Positions 1 through 8,969 of a stretch of DNA of 64,000 nucleotides are shown here, piece after piece (positions within the stretch are counted from its first letter, which is position 1; each line of letters opens with the position of its first letter). A program made the position numbers and the translations under genes. The DNA is from Brachybacterium fresconis (GTDB lineage: Bacteria; Actinomycetota; Actinomycetes; Actinomycetales; Dermabacteraceae). Where the stretch lies: assembly GCF_017876515.1 (NCBI RefSeq), contig NZ_JAGIOC010000001.1, positions 3,844,001-3,908,000 of the forward strand, written 5' to 3'. The notes beneath the pieces are model-generated. The model saw only the letters and a program-made list of their open reading frames with translations. It ran no database searches and was not told the origin of the DNA.

Positions 1-540
1 GTCGTCGATATCGCTGACCAGCCCCACGTTCGCCCCGGTGGGGAACACGGTGATGTCAGCGGTGACCTCGTTGCCGGGGACGGTCCAGAGCACGGCCCGG
101 TGATCGCCGGGGGGCAGGTCGATGTCGATCTCGGCGTCGATGATACCGCTGCGATCGGCGCGCACGCTGAACTCCTGCCCGCCCAGCAGCACGTGCACGG
201 TGCTGTACGGGACCACCTGGGAGGCGAAGTTCCGCCAGCCCCGCACCGCCATCGTGCGCATGTCGTGGACCGGCTGATCGTGGAAATCGGCGGGCGTGCC
301 GGGGGAGGAGTAGAGGACCTTCGCCATCACCCGGACACGCGTCGAGGACCCGTACCCGTGGAAGGGCTGGAGCCTGAGGTCCCAGTGCAGTCGGCGCAGC
401 CCCCGGCCGACGACGGCGTTCTTGACGTCCTCGAGGCGGGCGGCCCAGTGCGGGCGCACCTGCTCGGATCGTGCCCCGACCGTTGCCAGCACGGTGCGGG
501 GCGAGCGGACGCGGGAGCCGACGCGACGTGCGATCGACAC
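1..540 (-). CDS. DUF2183 (App1-like phosphatase) protein, 3' part outside window
   Basis: The first 180 codons are present; the gene continues off the left edge. It starts at GTG 540 and reads to a VSDIDD motif at the edge. That motif is the start of the aspartate-rich catalytic segment of the DUF2183/App1 phosphatidate phosphatase-like family (HAD-like DxDxT/V). The preceding 170 residues form the usual N-terminal beta-rich domain, with fragments such as VMAKVLYSSPG and DHRAVLWTVPGN. The GTG lies 6 nt after the stop of the GNAT gene, so the two are probably co-transcribed and translationally coupled. The family is common and mostly uncharacterised in Actinobacteria. The substrate cannot be deduced and the catalytic half is not visible. 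Confidence 0.8.
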   Translation of the reverse strand, partial: MSIARRVGSRVRSPRTVLATVGARSEQVRPHWAARLEDVKNAVVGRGLRRLHWDLRLQPFHGYGSSTRVRVMAKVLYSSPGTPADFHDQPVHDMRTMAVRGWRNFASQVVPYSTVHVLLGGQEFSVRADRSGIIDAEIDIDLPPGDHRAVLWTVPGNEVTADITVFPTGANVGLVSDIDD

Positions 541-546
541 CGGGCC

Positions 547-1032
547 TCAGAGGCCTCGGGACATCTTCAGCCAGGCACCGTCGGGATCGTCCTCGACGAC
601 CTCCCAGCGCTCACCGGTGTCGGTGAAGCCGAGGCTCTCGTAGGCGGCGCGGGCTGCCGTGTTGGTGGGGCCGACGTAGAGCGTCACCGTGTCGGCGCCG
701 TCCTCCTTCGACCAGTCGAGAACGGCTTCGGCCAGGCGCTGGCCGAGACGGGCCTTGCGTGCGCTCGGCAGCACCCACATCGCCTGGAGCTCGCGCTCGT
801 TGGCGGGGGAGTCGGCCTCGTGGCGGACGGCGACGACGGCCACCGGCTGCCCGGCTTCGATGGCCAGGAACCAGGCGGCCTCGCGGACGCGCTTCCTCCA
901 GACCTTCTCCTCGTAGGTGGACTCTTTCTCCCAGCTCTGGCCGAAGGCCTCCGGATCGGTGCTGAGAGAGCGGAGACGGATCTCGCGCACGAGCGACCAG
1001 TCATCGTCCTGGGCACGTTTGATTTCGGCCAT
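547..1032 (-). CDS. GNAT family N-acetyltransferase
   Basis: 161-residue single-domain GNAT protein. It would transfer an acetyl group from acetyl-CoA to an amine; the substrate is unknown. Visible features are the N-terminal strand MAEIKRAQDDDW, the beta4/acetyl-CoA loop region LQAMWVLPSARKARLGQRL, and the C-terminal NTAARAAYESLGF motif typical of the fold. The ATG at 1032 is chosen over a start at 1065 because an AGGAGGA ribosome site lies just upstream of it. The gene is followed within 6 nt by the DUF2183 gene on the same strand and is divergent from the tyrosine phosphatase gene. Confidence 0.85.
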   Translation of the reverse strand: MAEIKRAQDDDWSLVREIRLRSLSTDPEAFGQSWEKESTYEEKVWRKRVREAAWFLAIEAGQPVAVVAVRHEADSPANERELQAMWVLPSARKARLGQRLAEAVLDWSKEDGADTVTLYVGPTNTAARAAYESLGFTDTGERWEVVEDDPDGAWLKMSRGL

Positions 1033-1185
1033 GGCTGTCCTCCTGAGCCGTCGTGGCGTGGTCACGGGCGATCATTCCCGGGCGACCACGTCCTGGCGAT
1101 TGTGCGCGCGGACACGCGGCCTCGCATGCGCTGACATCAGCAGTGTAATCGGGATATCGGTTCAGTGCTCGTCGCCTCCCCGTCG

Positions 1186-1201
1186 TTGACACAATGGGCA
1201 C
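1186..1201 (+). promoter_or_regulatory. Candidate leaderless -10 (CACAAT, 6 nt before ATG 1202)
   Basis: CACAAT at 1190-1195 ends exactly 6 nt before the ATG and there is no Shine-Dalgarno sequence. This matches the spacing seen at many other starts in the window. The overlapping TTGACA at 1186-1191 is too close to the start to be a -35 for this gene. Confidence 0.4.
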
Positions 1202-1720
1202 ATGTCGCCCCTGCGTATCCTCACCGTCTGCACCGGCAATGTGTGCCGCTCACCGGCCGCCGCCGTGATGCTGCGCGAGGCCGTGCGCGGCGCCAAGCTC
1301 GCCGAGACGGTCGATGTGGGGTCGGCGGGCACCAGCTGGGAGGCCGAGGGCATGCCGATGGACGAGCGGACGGAGCTGTCCCTGGTGCGAGCCGGGTACG
1401 TGCGGCCGTTCGAGCACACCGCCCGCACGATCCATCTGACCGAGCTGCTGAACTGGGACCTGGTGCTGCCGATGACCGTCGAGCAGGCGCAGGCACTGCG
1501 CCGCATGGCGGACCAGGTGCCGGAGGGACGGACGGCGCCCGAGATCATCATGTGGCGGCGGTTCGATCCGGAGGCCCCCGCGGGGGCGCCCGAGACGGAG
1601 ATCGCCGTCGACGACCCGTGGTACGAGGGCCAGGCGGCCTTCGATCGCACGGTCGTGCAGATGCAGCGGAGTCTGCCGGCGCTCGTCGCGCACGTGCAGG
1701 ACGTGCTCAGCGCCCGATAG
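1202..1720 (+). CDS. Low-molecular-weight protein tyrosine phosphatase
   Basis: 172 residues. The P-loop CTGNVCRS begins at Cys10 with Arg16 (C-x5-R), the catalytic signature of LMW-PTPs, which hydrolyse phosphotyrosine or related phosphoesters in the cytoplasm. A DPWYEG segment near residue 140 matches the general-acid DP[YFW] loop. Length is slightly above the usual 150-160. In Actinobacteria such enzymes act on phosphotyrosine proteins or in polysaccharide regulation; which applies here cannot be told. The start has no ribosome site and looks leaderless. The gene is alone, divergent from the GNAT gene. Confidence 0.9.
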   Translation: MSPLRILTVCTGNVCRSPAAAVMLREAVRGAKLAETVDVGSAGTSWEAEGMPMDERTELSLVRAGYVRPFEHTARTIHLTELLNWDLVLPMTVEQAQALRRMADQVPEGRTAPEIIMWRRFDPEAPAGAPETEIAVDDPWYEGQAAFDRTVVQMQRSLPALVAHVQDVLSAR

Positions 1721-1819
1721 GACGTGACGCTCGTCGGGACGCGGTCCTTCTCGGCGTGAGGCGCGGGGCGTGCGGAGTCGTTGCGGCCGACGGGTGGGAC
1801 GCGGAGTTCTGCGACGGGC

Positions 1820-3322
1820 TCAGCGGCCGGTGTTCTTCGAGGTGCCCAGCCCTGCGGCCCGACGGCTGTGCCAGGTGGCGCCGACGAAGCCGGCGGTGGT
1901 CAGGAAGCCGATGCCGAGCGCGATCAGGAGGACCGACTGGACACGCCCGAAGGCGGAGTCCGAGTCCTGCGAGGAGATCGTGCTCAGCAGTCGGACGATC
2001 GGCCCGCCCTGCTGCTGGGCCGAGATCGGCTCGGGGTTGGGCGCGGCCGCCGGGGTCTCCCCGTTGTCGGGAGCGGCTGCTGCGTCGGTCTCGGAGGTTT
2101 CGCTCTCGGCCTGTTCGGCCTCGGTCGTCGCCGGCTCACGAGGCGGGTCGGTCGGGTCGTTCTCCGAGGTGGGGGCCGGTTCCGGCTCCTCCTCAGCGGC
2201 AGGCTGGGGCTGCTCCGGGGACGGCTCCTCGACGGGCTCGGGCTCTTCGACGGGCTCGGGCTCTTCGGCGGTCTCGGGCGGGGGCTTCGGCGCGAGCGTC
2301 TCCGTCTGGAGCTCATTCTCGGCCTGGGCAGGTTCACCGCTTCCGGACGTGGGGTCGGACTTCTCGGTGTCCTCTTCCGAGGTGGGGTCCTCGGTCGGAG
2401 TCTTGTCCGGCGAGGTGGAGTCCGAGGAATCGTCCGTCTCTTCGGGCGGCGTCGACGTCTCTTCGTCCGTCGGGGTCTCTCCGGGAGACGTCGACTCCTC
2501 CTCCTCCTCGGTCCCTTCGGGTGGCGTCGACTCTTCGTCCGTGTTGTCGGGCGATGTCGAGGGCTCTTCGCTCGGCGACGTGGGAGACGTGGCGCTTTGC
2601 GCCCCGGAACTCGGGTTCAGCGACCCCACGACGGTCCCGTCACCGTCTGCATTGTTCGGATCCTCGTCGTCGCCCTGGGACGCGTCGGCCGCAGCGCCGC
2701 CATCCTCAGTCGCGGAGTCATCCTCTGTGCTCCCCGCACCGTCCTGCGCGCTGCCCGCGCCCTGTTCGGGGGCGGGCTCGACCTCGGAGTCGCTGTCCGA
2801 ATTCTCAGCATCGTCGGAGGTGTCTTCGCCGGTCGAGGGATCCGTGCCTTCGGCAGTTTCGTCCTCTGCGGGCGGCGTGGGCTCGCCGCCCTCGGTCCCG
2901 GAGTCTTCCTCTGTGCTCTCCGCGCCGTCCTGCTCCGCCTGATCGCCCGCTTCGGGTGTCCCGTCGGCGTCGGGGTCGGAGCTGTCCGGGTCCTCGACCT
3001 CCGGCGAGTTGTTCGCCGTCCCGTCCCCGTCATCCTGCGATGCGTCGTTCGCCTGGCCGGAGTCGGTCTCCGAATCACCGGTCACCGGGCCCGGGCCGGT
3101 CTCCACCTCATCGACCACGGGGACCTCATCGAGGGACACCGCATCCTCGACCTCTTGCGTCGTCTCCGCCACGGTCTCGGCGACCGCGCCCTTCGACTCC
3201 TCGCACTCCTCCGGTGCCGTTCTTGTGGCCTCTTCCGATGCCGCGAGCGCCGGCGCTGCGGTGAGAGGGAGCGCGACAGCGACAGCTGCGGAATAGGCAC
3301 ACAGGCGTGCACGCAGGCGCAT
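1820..3322 (-). CDS. Secreted acidic low-complexity surface protein with C-terminal membrane anchor
   Basis: 500 residues. The N-terminus MRLRARLCAYSAAVAVALPL followed by APALA is a signal peptide with a clear cleavage site. Residues about 30-420 are almost entirely Glu, Asp, Ser, Thr, Pro and Gly, with short repeats such as EPEPVEEPEPVEEP and TSPGETPTDEE. Near the C-terminus a hydrophobic helix (VLLIALGIGFLTTAGFVGA) is followed by a basic tail (WHSRRAAG). There is no LPXTG motif, so anchoring is by the helix. The start is set at ATG 3322, which has a GAGGGGGGA ribosome site, rather than an upstream start at 3379 that would precede the signal peptide. Function is unknown; an extended, highly negative wall-spanning stalk is the natural reading. 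Two cysteines occur near the N-terminus. Confidence 0.8.
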   Translation of the reverse strand: MRLRARLCAYSAAVAVALPLTAAPALAASEEATRTAPEECEESKGAVAETVAETTQEVEDAVSLDEVPVVDEVETGPGPVTGDSETDSGQANDASQDDGDGTANNSPEVEDPDSSDPDADGTPEAGDQAEQDGAESTEEDSGTEGGEPTPPAEDETAEGTDPSTGEDTSDDAENSDSDSEVEPAPEQGAGSAQDGAGSTEDDSATEDGGAAADASQGDDEDPNNADGDGTVVGSLNPSSGAQSATSPTSPSEEPSTSPDNTDEESTPPEGTEEEEESTSPGETPTDEETSTPPEETDDSSDSTSPDKTPTEDPTSEEDTEKSDPTSGSGEPAQAENELQTETLAPKPPPETAEEPEPVEEPEPVEEPSPEQPQPAAEEEPEPAPTSENDPTDPPREPATTEAEQAESETSETDAAAAPDNGETPAAAPNPEPISAQQQGGPIVRLLSTISSQDSDSAFGRVQSVLLIALGIGFLTTAGFVGATWHSRRAAGLGTSKNTGR

Positions 3323-3750
3323 AGGCGCGGTCCCCCCTCTCCATGTCGCATGCCGGTCGGCAGCGGTCGGTGTCGTCATTGGTGGGTCCGGCGAAGCATA
3401 TTACCCTACCGTCCCTTTACCTTCTGCAGTCATGGTCCAGGCAAGTGGGGGAGGTGCGCAAGGGGGGTGTGGACGGCGCCACCCAGGGGTGACGTACGAG
3501 ATGTTGGGGCAGATTTGGCGATTCCTTGACTGTCGACCTGGTCAAACAGCTCTACGGATTCTCACATCCCGCCACATGGACGGGATGAGACGGCACTGTG
3601 GAGGACGGTCGAAAGCTGCCGAAAAGCTCCGAGAAATCGCGGACGCCACGCCGGGAGTCGAGTCCATGACCTCGAGTGCAGCCGTCGGAGTCCCGAGGTG
3701 ACCCTGCTCAGTCCCGGGGTGATGATGTTCAGTCCCGGGGCGGGCCCCGC
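3323..3750. other. Intergenic region with short direct repeats
   Basis: No supported gene. An AT-rich patch at 3398-3408 (TAATAT/TAGGGT on the minus strand) may be the -10 region for the surface-protein gene, but no good -35 is seen. TCAGTCCCGGGG occurs at 3708-3719 and 3729-3740, and TCAGTC recurs at 3751 where it contains the stop codon of the phosphoglucomutase gene. GGGGC-GGG-CCCC near 3737-3748 could form a short terminator stem. A plus-strand 89-codon frame at 3432-3701 has no supporting features. Confidence 0.5.
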
Positions 3751-5388
3751 TCAGTCGGCGAGGGCCCCGTCCACGAGCGCCTTGGCCGCCTCCTGGACCT
3801 CGGTCAGGTGCTCCTCGCCCCGGAAGGACTCAGCGTAGATCTTGTAGACGTCCTCGGTGCCGGAGGGTCGGGCCGCGAACCAGGCCGACTCGGTGGAGAC
3901 CTTCAGCCCGCCGATCGCGCCGCCCGAGGGCGCTTCGGTGATCGCCGAGACGATCGCCTCGCCCGCCAGCTCGGTCTCGGTGACCTGGCTCGGACTGAGG
4001 GCCTTGAGCTTCGCCTTCTGCTCGCGATCGGCCGGGGCATCGATGCGTGCGTAGGCGCTCTCGCCGAACTCCTCGACCAGCTCCGCGTGCAGGGCGCTGG
4101 GGGAGCGACCGGTGACCGCGAGCATCTCGGAGGCCAGCAGCGCCATGATGATGCCGTCCTTGTCAGTCGTCCACACCGAGCCGTCCTGGCGCAGGAACGA
4201 GGCTCCGGCGCTCTCCTCGCCGCCGAAGCCGACAGAGGCGTCGATCAGGCCGGGCACGAACCACTTGAAGCCGACGGGCACCTCGTACAGCTCCCGGCCC
4301 AGGGAGCCGACGACCTGGTCGATGAGGCTCGAGGAGACGACCGTCTTGCCGACCTCCGCGCCGGTGGGCCAGCTCGGTCGGTGGGCGAACAGGTACTGGA
4401 TCGCGGTGGCGAGGTAATGGTTGGGGTTCATCAGCCCGGTGTCGGGGGTGACGATGCCGTGCCGGTCCGCGTCCGCGTCGTTGCCGGTCGCGATGTCGAA
4501 CTCGGTGCGCTTCTCGAGCAGGGAGGCCATCGCCCACGGGCTCGAGCAGTCCATGCGGATCTTCCCGTCGCGGTCCAGGGTCATGAACGACCACTGCGGA
4601 TCCACCTCGGGATTGACCACGGACAGATCCAGGTCGTGCATCTCGCCGATCTCCGCCCAGTAGTCGACGGCGGCCCCGCCGAGCGGGTCGGCACCGATCC
4701 GGATCCCCGAGCGGCGGATCGCCTCGAGGTCCACCACATTCGAGAGATCCTGGACATAGGTGTGCAGGAAGTCGTAGCGGCCCGCATCCTGCAGCGCCTT
4801 CTGTCGGCCGTGGCGGCGCACGCCGCGCAGACCGGAGGCCAGCAGCTCATTGGCCCGATCGGCGATCCAGGTGGTCGCGTCCGAGTTCGCCGGACCGCCG
4901 TGCGGGGGGTTGTACTTGAACCCTCCGTCGCGGGGCGGGTTGTGGCTCGGGGTGACGACGATGCCGTCGGCCCGCGAGGGGTCGGAGGCGGACTTGCCGC
5001 GGTTGTGCACGAGGATGGCGTGGGAGATCGCCGGGGTGGGCGTGTACCCGTCCAGCGAGTCGACCTGGACGGCGACGTCGTTGCCGACCAGCACCTCGAG
5101 CGCGGTGTCGAAGGCCGGGCGCGAGAGCGCGTGGGTGTCCCGGCCGATGAACAGCGGGCCGCGGATCCCCTGGCCGGCGCGGTACTCCACGATCGCCTGC
5201 GTGGTCGCGGCGATGTGGTCCTCGGTGAAGGCGGTGTCCAGCGAGGAGCCGCGGTGCCCCGAGGTCCCGAAGGCGACGGCCTGATCGGGGTCGGCGGGGT
5301 CCGGATGGAGGTCGTAGTAGGCGTCGAGGAGAGCGTCGATGTCGACGAGGTCCTCCGGAAGGGCCTTCTGGCCTGCGCGGGGGTGCAT
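3751..5388 (-). CDS. pgm: Phosphoglucomutase (alpha-D-glucose-phosphate-specific)
   Basis: 545 residues. Interconverts glucose-1-phosphate and glucose-6-phosphate, linking glycolysis with glycogen, trehalose and cell-wall sugar synthesis. Visible motifs are FGTSGHRG near residue 40, the phosphoserine loop VTPSHNP (Ser148), and the Mg-binding loop GNDADADRHG. A C-terminal RPSGTEDVYKIYAESF phosphate-binding segment is also present. Length and motifs fit the bacterial Pgm family used by Actinobacteria. GTG 5397, ATG 5394 and ATG 5388 are in frame; ATG 5388 is preferred because GGAG lies 8 nt upstream. It is a stand-alone gene, functionally related to TreS and the glycosidases further along. Confidence 0.95.
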   Translation of the reverse strand: MHPRAGQKALPEDLVDIDALLDAYYDLHPDPADPDQAVAFGTSGHRGSSLDTAFTEDHIAATTQAIVEYRAGQGIRGPLFIGRDTHALSRPAFDTALEVLVGNDVAVQVDSLDGYTPTPAISHAILVHNRGKSASDPSRADGIVVTPSHNPPRDGGFKYNPPHGGPANSDATTWIADRANELLASGLRGVRRHGRQKALQDAGRYDFLHTYVQDLSNVVDLEAIRRSGIRIGADPLGGAAVDYWAEIGEMHDLDLSVVNPEVDPQWSFMTLDRDGKIRMDCSSPWAMASLLEKRTEFDIATGNDADADRHGIVTPDTGLMNPNHYLATAIQYLFAHRPSWPTGAEVGKTVVSSSLIDQVVGSLGRELYEVPVGFKWFVPGLIDASVGFGGEESAGASFLRQDGSVWTTDKDGIIMALLASEMLAVTGRSPSALHAELVEEFGESAYARIDAPADREQKAKLKALSPSQVTETELAGEAIVSAITEAPSGGAIGGLKVSTESAWFAARPSGTEDVYKIYAESFRGEEHLTEVQEAAKALVDGALAD

Positions 5389-5484
5389 GGTCATCACTCC
5401 ATCCTCGGGGCGGTTGGTGTCGCCACTCTAGGACAGGGCGCGTCTCGGGGCGGCAGGGACGGTCGTTCCCTGAGACGCGGCTGA

Positions 5485-6267
5485 TCAGGAACGTCGGCTG
5501 CGCACCAGCAGCAGGATGCCCACCACGGTGAGCACCAGCCCGACCAGGCCGGCCACGATCCCGATGATCGGGCCGATCAGCATGGGCGCCGCGACGCTGA
5601 ACAGGCTGTAGGGGCCCAGGAACGCCGGGGCGTCGGTGCCGGTGCACGAGATCGTCACCGTGGTGTCCGCCGTGGCGGCCACGCCCATCCGCTGCTCGTA
5701 CTGCGAGCCGTCGCCGAAGGTGACCGATCCGGAGGTGGGAACCTCGGTGATCGCTCCCGAGGAGCTGCCCTCGGCCGTGCATTCCGCGTCGGCGGCGTCC
5801 TCGGCGGGCACGTACAGGATCAGCATCTCGTTGGCGGCCATCTCGTGCTCGCCGGTGCCGCCCTCGATCACGGTGGGGCCGGAGGAGGCGTCGTCGACCA
5901 GGGAGCCGAAGGCCCACACCAGGCCGCCGACGGTGGCGACGGGAGCGATGATCAGCAGCAGGGCGAGCCCGATCAGCAGCGGCCCCAGGCCGCGGCGTCG
6001 CCGCGGCGCGTCGGGCCCTCCCGGCCGGGGCGGGAGCGGGCCGGTGGCGGGGACGTAGGAGTCCGACGGGACCGCGGCGGCGTAGGCGTCCTGACCGGAT
6101 GATTGCCCCGGGGCCGCAGGAGATCCGTCGGGAGCCGGCGACCCGTGCGGGGCGGGAGATCCGTAGGGCGAGGCCGACGGGTCGCCCGGCTGCGGCGTGG
6201 TGGGGCCGGGAAGCCCGTACGTGGGGCGCTTCCTCGGGGCGGGCGTCGTGAACTCGCCGTCGGACAT
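5485..6267 (-). CDS. Proline-rich membrane protein of unknown function
   Basis: 260 residues. The first ~85 are Pro/Ser/Gly-rich and probably cytoplasmic, with PYGSPAPHGSPAPDGSP-like repeats. Then comes a transmembrane helix (LLIGLALLLIIAPVATVGGLVWAF region), a ~100-residue outside domain with two cysteines that could form a disulfide (AECTAEG and ISCTGTD), and a final pair of hydrophobic segments ending in RSRRS. The ATG at 6267 has an AAGGAGAG ribosome site. This architecture is common in actinobacterial membrane proteins without assigned function. The gene is on the same strand as pgm, 96 nt away. Confidence 0.8.
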   Translation of the reverse strand: MSDGEFTTPAPRKRPTYGLPGPTTPQPGDPSASPYGSPAPHGSPAPDGSPAAPGQSSGQDAYAAAVPSDSYVPATGPLPPRPGGPDAPRRRRGLGPLLIGLALLLIIAPVATVGGLVWAFGSLVDDASSGPTVIEGGTGEHEMAANEMLILYVPAEDAADAECTAEGSSSGAITEVPTSGSVTFGDGSQYEQRMGVAATADTTVTISCTGTDAPAFLGPYSLFSVAAPMLIGPIIGIVAGLVGLVLTVVGILLLVRSRRS

Positions 6268-6403
6268 CAGCTCTCCTTCGCGGTCAGGATGGCCCAGGAT
6301 AGCCGTCGAAGCAGGGCGGGGCCCGAGCGTGGCACGGCGGTGATCGGCCGGTGCGGGGACAGGGCGATCTTCCGGTGCTCGACGTCGGCGAGGGCGGGAG
6401 GGG

Positions 6404-7420
6404 TCATCCGGGTGGGAGCTCGAGCAGCAGCCCCGCCAGGGCGGCCCCGAGCACAGCCGTCGCGATCGGAGTCGCCAGCCAGGTCAGGACCATCGTGCGG
6501 GCCACCGGCCAGCGCACATGCCGCGGCCCCATGGCGACGCCGGCACCGACCACGCTCGAGGCGAGCCCGTGCGAGGAGGAGACGGGGGATTCCAGGCCGA
6601 ACAGCGCCACGGACATCGAGATCACCGCAGAGGACTCCGCGGCCAGGCCCTGGGCGGCCGAGAGGTCCGTCAGGCGGCGGCCGATGGTGCGGATGATCCG
6701 GTGCCCGCCCAGCAGGGTGCCGGCGGCCACGGCGACGGCCACCGCCGACATCGCGGTCAGCGAGGACCCGACCGACAGGCCCGAGACGGAGGTTGCCAGG
6801 ACGATCACGGCCAGCGGGAGGCGGGCATCGCTGAGTCCGTGCCCAGTGGCGACCGCGCCGGCGGAGACGGTCTGGGCGAAGCGGATATGGGCCACGCCCA
6901 GACGTTCGTTGCGGGCCAGGGCCAGCAGAGCCTGCATCACGACATAGGCCAGGACCACGGCGATCAGCGGGCCGACGATCGAGGCGATCAGGATCTCCAC
7001 CAGATGGTCCCACGCCGCCGTCGCACCGATTGCCAGCGAGGCCCCGAGGGCGCCACCGAAGAAGGCGTGCCAGGTCGAGGACGGCATGCCGATCCACCAG
7101 GTCAGCACCTCCCAGGCGAGGGTGGCCAGCATGATCGCGATCAGTCCCGCTGCGAGCACGTCCGGGGCGCCGGCGGTGGTCTCGGCCAGCCGGTTCAGCC
7201 CCAGCAGCTGCAGCGCCCAATCGGCGGTGACGGACAGCAGCAGCATCCCCAGCAGCGCCCCGAGCAGATTGAGGACCGCGGCCATCGCCAGGGCGGTCGA
7301 TTCCCGCAGGGAGCGGGTGGTGATCGCCGTGGAGACCGCATTGGAGGCGTCGTGGAAGCCGTTGTAGAACGCCATCACCAGCGCCAGGACGACGACCACG
7401 ACGAGGAGTCCGGGCGTCAC
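6404..7420 (-). CDS. Low-affinity inorganic phosphate transporter, PiT family
   Basis: 338 residues and about ten hydrophobic helices. The PiT signature appears at the N-terminus (AFYNGFHDASNAVSTAI) and its inverted second copy near residue 200 (ATGHGLSDARLPLAVI). This is a proton- or metal-coupled phosphate symporter in the inner membrane. GTG 7420 directly follows the stop (TGA 7421-7423) of the upstream DUF47 gene, giving TGAGTG, so the two are translationally coupled. The DUF47-PiT pair is a standard gene pair in which the PhoU-like protein is thought to tune the transporter. Confidence 0.92.
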   Translation of the reverse strand: MTPGLLVVVVVLALVMAFYNGFHDASNAVSTAITTRSLRESTALAMAAVLNLLGALLGMLLLSVTADWALQLLGLNRLAETTAGAPDVLAAGLIAIMLATLAWEVLTWWIGMPSSTWHAFFGGALGASLAIGATAAWDHLVEILIASIVGPLIAVVLAYVVMQALLALARNERLGVAHIRFAQTVSAGAVATGHGLSDARLPLAVIVLATSVSGLSVGSSLTAMSAVAVAVAAGTLLGGHRIIRTIGRRLTDLSAAQGLAAESSAVISMSVALFGLESPVSSSHGLASSVVGAGVAMGPRHVRWPVARTMVLTWLATPIATAVLGAALAGLLLELPPG

Positions 7421-8044
7421 TCAGGCATCCTTGACGCGCAGCAGGTCCGCGATCCGGGCGATACGCTCCTGCAGGGCGACGGTGCGACCGATGGATTCGG
7501 TGATGTCGTGCAGCGGCAGCAGCTCGGTCGTGGCGCCGCCGCGCCCGTAGAGCTCGGCGAGGCCCTGGCGGACCAGTCGGTCCCCCTGCCTCGTGAGTTT
7601 GCGGATCTGCGGGTAGTACTCGCCCAGATCCCGCACCCGATGCAGCGTCCAGCTGGCCGCCACGGTCAGCTCGGCGGAGCGCTCGATGCCCTTGGCCGCC
7701 TCGAGCAGCGGGGCGGGCAGGGCGCCGACGCGGGAGAGGACCAGCAGCTCGGCCGTGTTCTCCATGGAGTCGATGCCGTCGGCGATGGTCAGGGCCAGGT
7801 CGTAGAGCAGCTCCGCCTCGTAGGGCGTGATCAGGGACTGCGCGAGGCGCTGGGAGATCCGTCGGCACAGCTCTTCGGCCCGGGTCGACTGGTCGTGCAG
7901 CTTCGGGGCGATGCGGGTGCGCTCGCGATAGCCGTGGCCGAGCAGCTTGGAGTGGGTGTCGGTGGCCTGGACCAGGAGTTCGGCGAGCTCGCCGAACAGG
8001 TCGGTCATCGGGCGTTCGACGCGGCGGGGGAAGAGCTGCACCAC
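7421..8044 (-). CDS. DUF47 / PhoU-like phosphate transport regulator
   Basis: 207 residues, mostly helical, matching the DUF47 family of PhoU-like proteins found upstream of PiT transporters. The N-terminal LFPRR motif, typical of the family, supports a start at one of two adjacent GTG codons (8044 or 8041) over ATG 8008. A GGAGG stretch lies upstream. Several acidic residues in the helical repeats could bind metal ions as in PhoU. The gene is immediately followed by the PiT gene with no spacing. Confidence 0.88.
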   Translation of the reverse strand: MVQLFPRRVERPMTDLFGELAELLVQATDTHSKLLGHGYRERTRIAPKLHDQSTRAEELCRRISQRLAQSLITPYEAELLYDLALTIADGIDSMENTAELLVLSRVGALPAPLLEAAKGIERSAELTVAASWTLHRVRDLGEYYPQIRKLTRQGDRLVRQGLAELYGRGGATTELLPLHDITESIGRTVALQERIARIADLLRVKDA

Positions 8045-8345
8045 CTCAGGTCCCCCTCCTCACGCCCGAGGGCGCCGTACCCGGTGCCGTCGTCCCCGGA
8101 TGAGCAGGGAGCGGCCGTCTCGTGAAGCTTGGAGCGCCGGGCCGGGATGCGCCTGTCGGCGCGAAGGCCGCTCGAAGCGGCAAATGTTGGAGCCCGGGGC
8201 AACCGCGGCCCGACGCCCGATCATCGTAGGGCACGGGGTGCCGCCGGTTCCACCCTGAGGACGGGGCGGCATGGGAAGTGCCACCTCCGGCGGGCTCGTG
8301 GAATACGCCGGGACGCGGCGTCCGACGGGCAGGATGCAGCTGCGC
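8045..8345. other. Intergenic region, no gene seen
   Basis: About 300 bases upstream of the DUF47-PiT pair and downstream of the next gene. Short frames on both strands lack codon logic or homology. No convincing promoter or terminator was found, although the DUF47-PiT promoter must lie here. Confidence 0.4.
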
Positions 8346-8969
8346 TCAGCCCAGGGTTCCGGCCTCGGCGTGCCGGGCGGCGGCGGTGAGCTCCTCCCCG
8401 GTGCTCAGCAGCCGTTCGGCCTGGCGGGTGCGGTTGTCGGCGGGATCCTCGTCGGCCAGCTGGGCGGTGCCGTGGGCCACGATCGTGGCCACCGCCCCGG
8501 CCCGGGTCAGGGCGAGGCCGAGGTCGCCGGTGAAGGCACCGCGGAGGATGTCGTCCATGGTGCGCTGGACCTGTCGGACGTCGGGCGGCTCCGCGAACCC
8601 CGAGAGATAGCGCAGGCCCGGGATGGTGCGCGAGCCGGCGCGGTAGCGGTGGACGACGTCCTCCCCGCTGCTGAGGACCCACGTGTGCAGCACGTACAGC
8701 CGCCACAGCGCGCCGGGCAGCGTGGTGGCGGGGGAGCCGGACCACAGGGCGGCCAGGTCCGAGAGCCCGTCTTCGGCCGCCAGGCGCAGCACGCGATCGA
8801 CGACCTCGGGATCCGAGCTGTGGAACACGCCGTCCAGCAGGGCCTGGGCCGAGTCGTGCGCGAGGTCCGTCGAGGTCGACGGGTCCGGTTCGCCGGGGAT
8901 CGCCTCCGCGGTGGCGGGGAACAGCGACGCCGGGCGACGGAAGCGAGGGGAGGATCCGGAAGAGGTCAT
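8346..8969 (-). CDS. Conserved actinobacterial protein of unknown function
   Basis: 207 residues, soluble, mainly helical. No catalytic motif is recognised. A TLPGALWRLYVLHTW segment near residue 85 and a DDILRGAFTGDLGLALTRAG segment near residue 150 look like conserved family motifs; proteins of this type are widespread in Actinobacteria without an agreed function (recalled, not checked). The start ATG 8969 is supported by a TAGAGT hexamer 7 nt upstream, a leaderless arrangement; a longer frame to 9485 runs through repeat DNA and is rejected. The gene is divergent from the PH-like membrane protein gene at 9207. Confidence 0.7.
   Translation of the reverse strand: MTSSGSSPRFRRPASLFPATAEAIPGEPDPSTSTDLAHDSAQALLDGVFHSSDPEVVDRVLRLAAEDGLSDLAALWSGSPATTLPGALWRLYVLHTWVLSSGEDVVHRYRAGSRTIPGLRYLSGFAEPPDVRQVQRTMDDILRGAFTGDLGLALTRAGAVATIVAHGTAQLADEDPADNRTRQAERLLSTGEELTAAARHAEAGTLG

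Noticed and set aside
1770..2942. Long plus-strand Ser/Gly/Val-rich frame
   Set aside because: It is the antisense of the acidic surface protein gene; its composition is that of the reverse complement of Glu/Asp/Ser codons and it has no ribosome site.
3432..3701. Plus-strand 89-codon frame between two minus-strand genes
   Set aside because: No ribosome site, no recognisable motif and no codon bias; intergenic.
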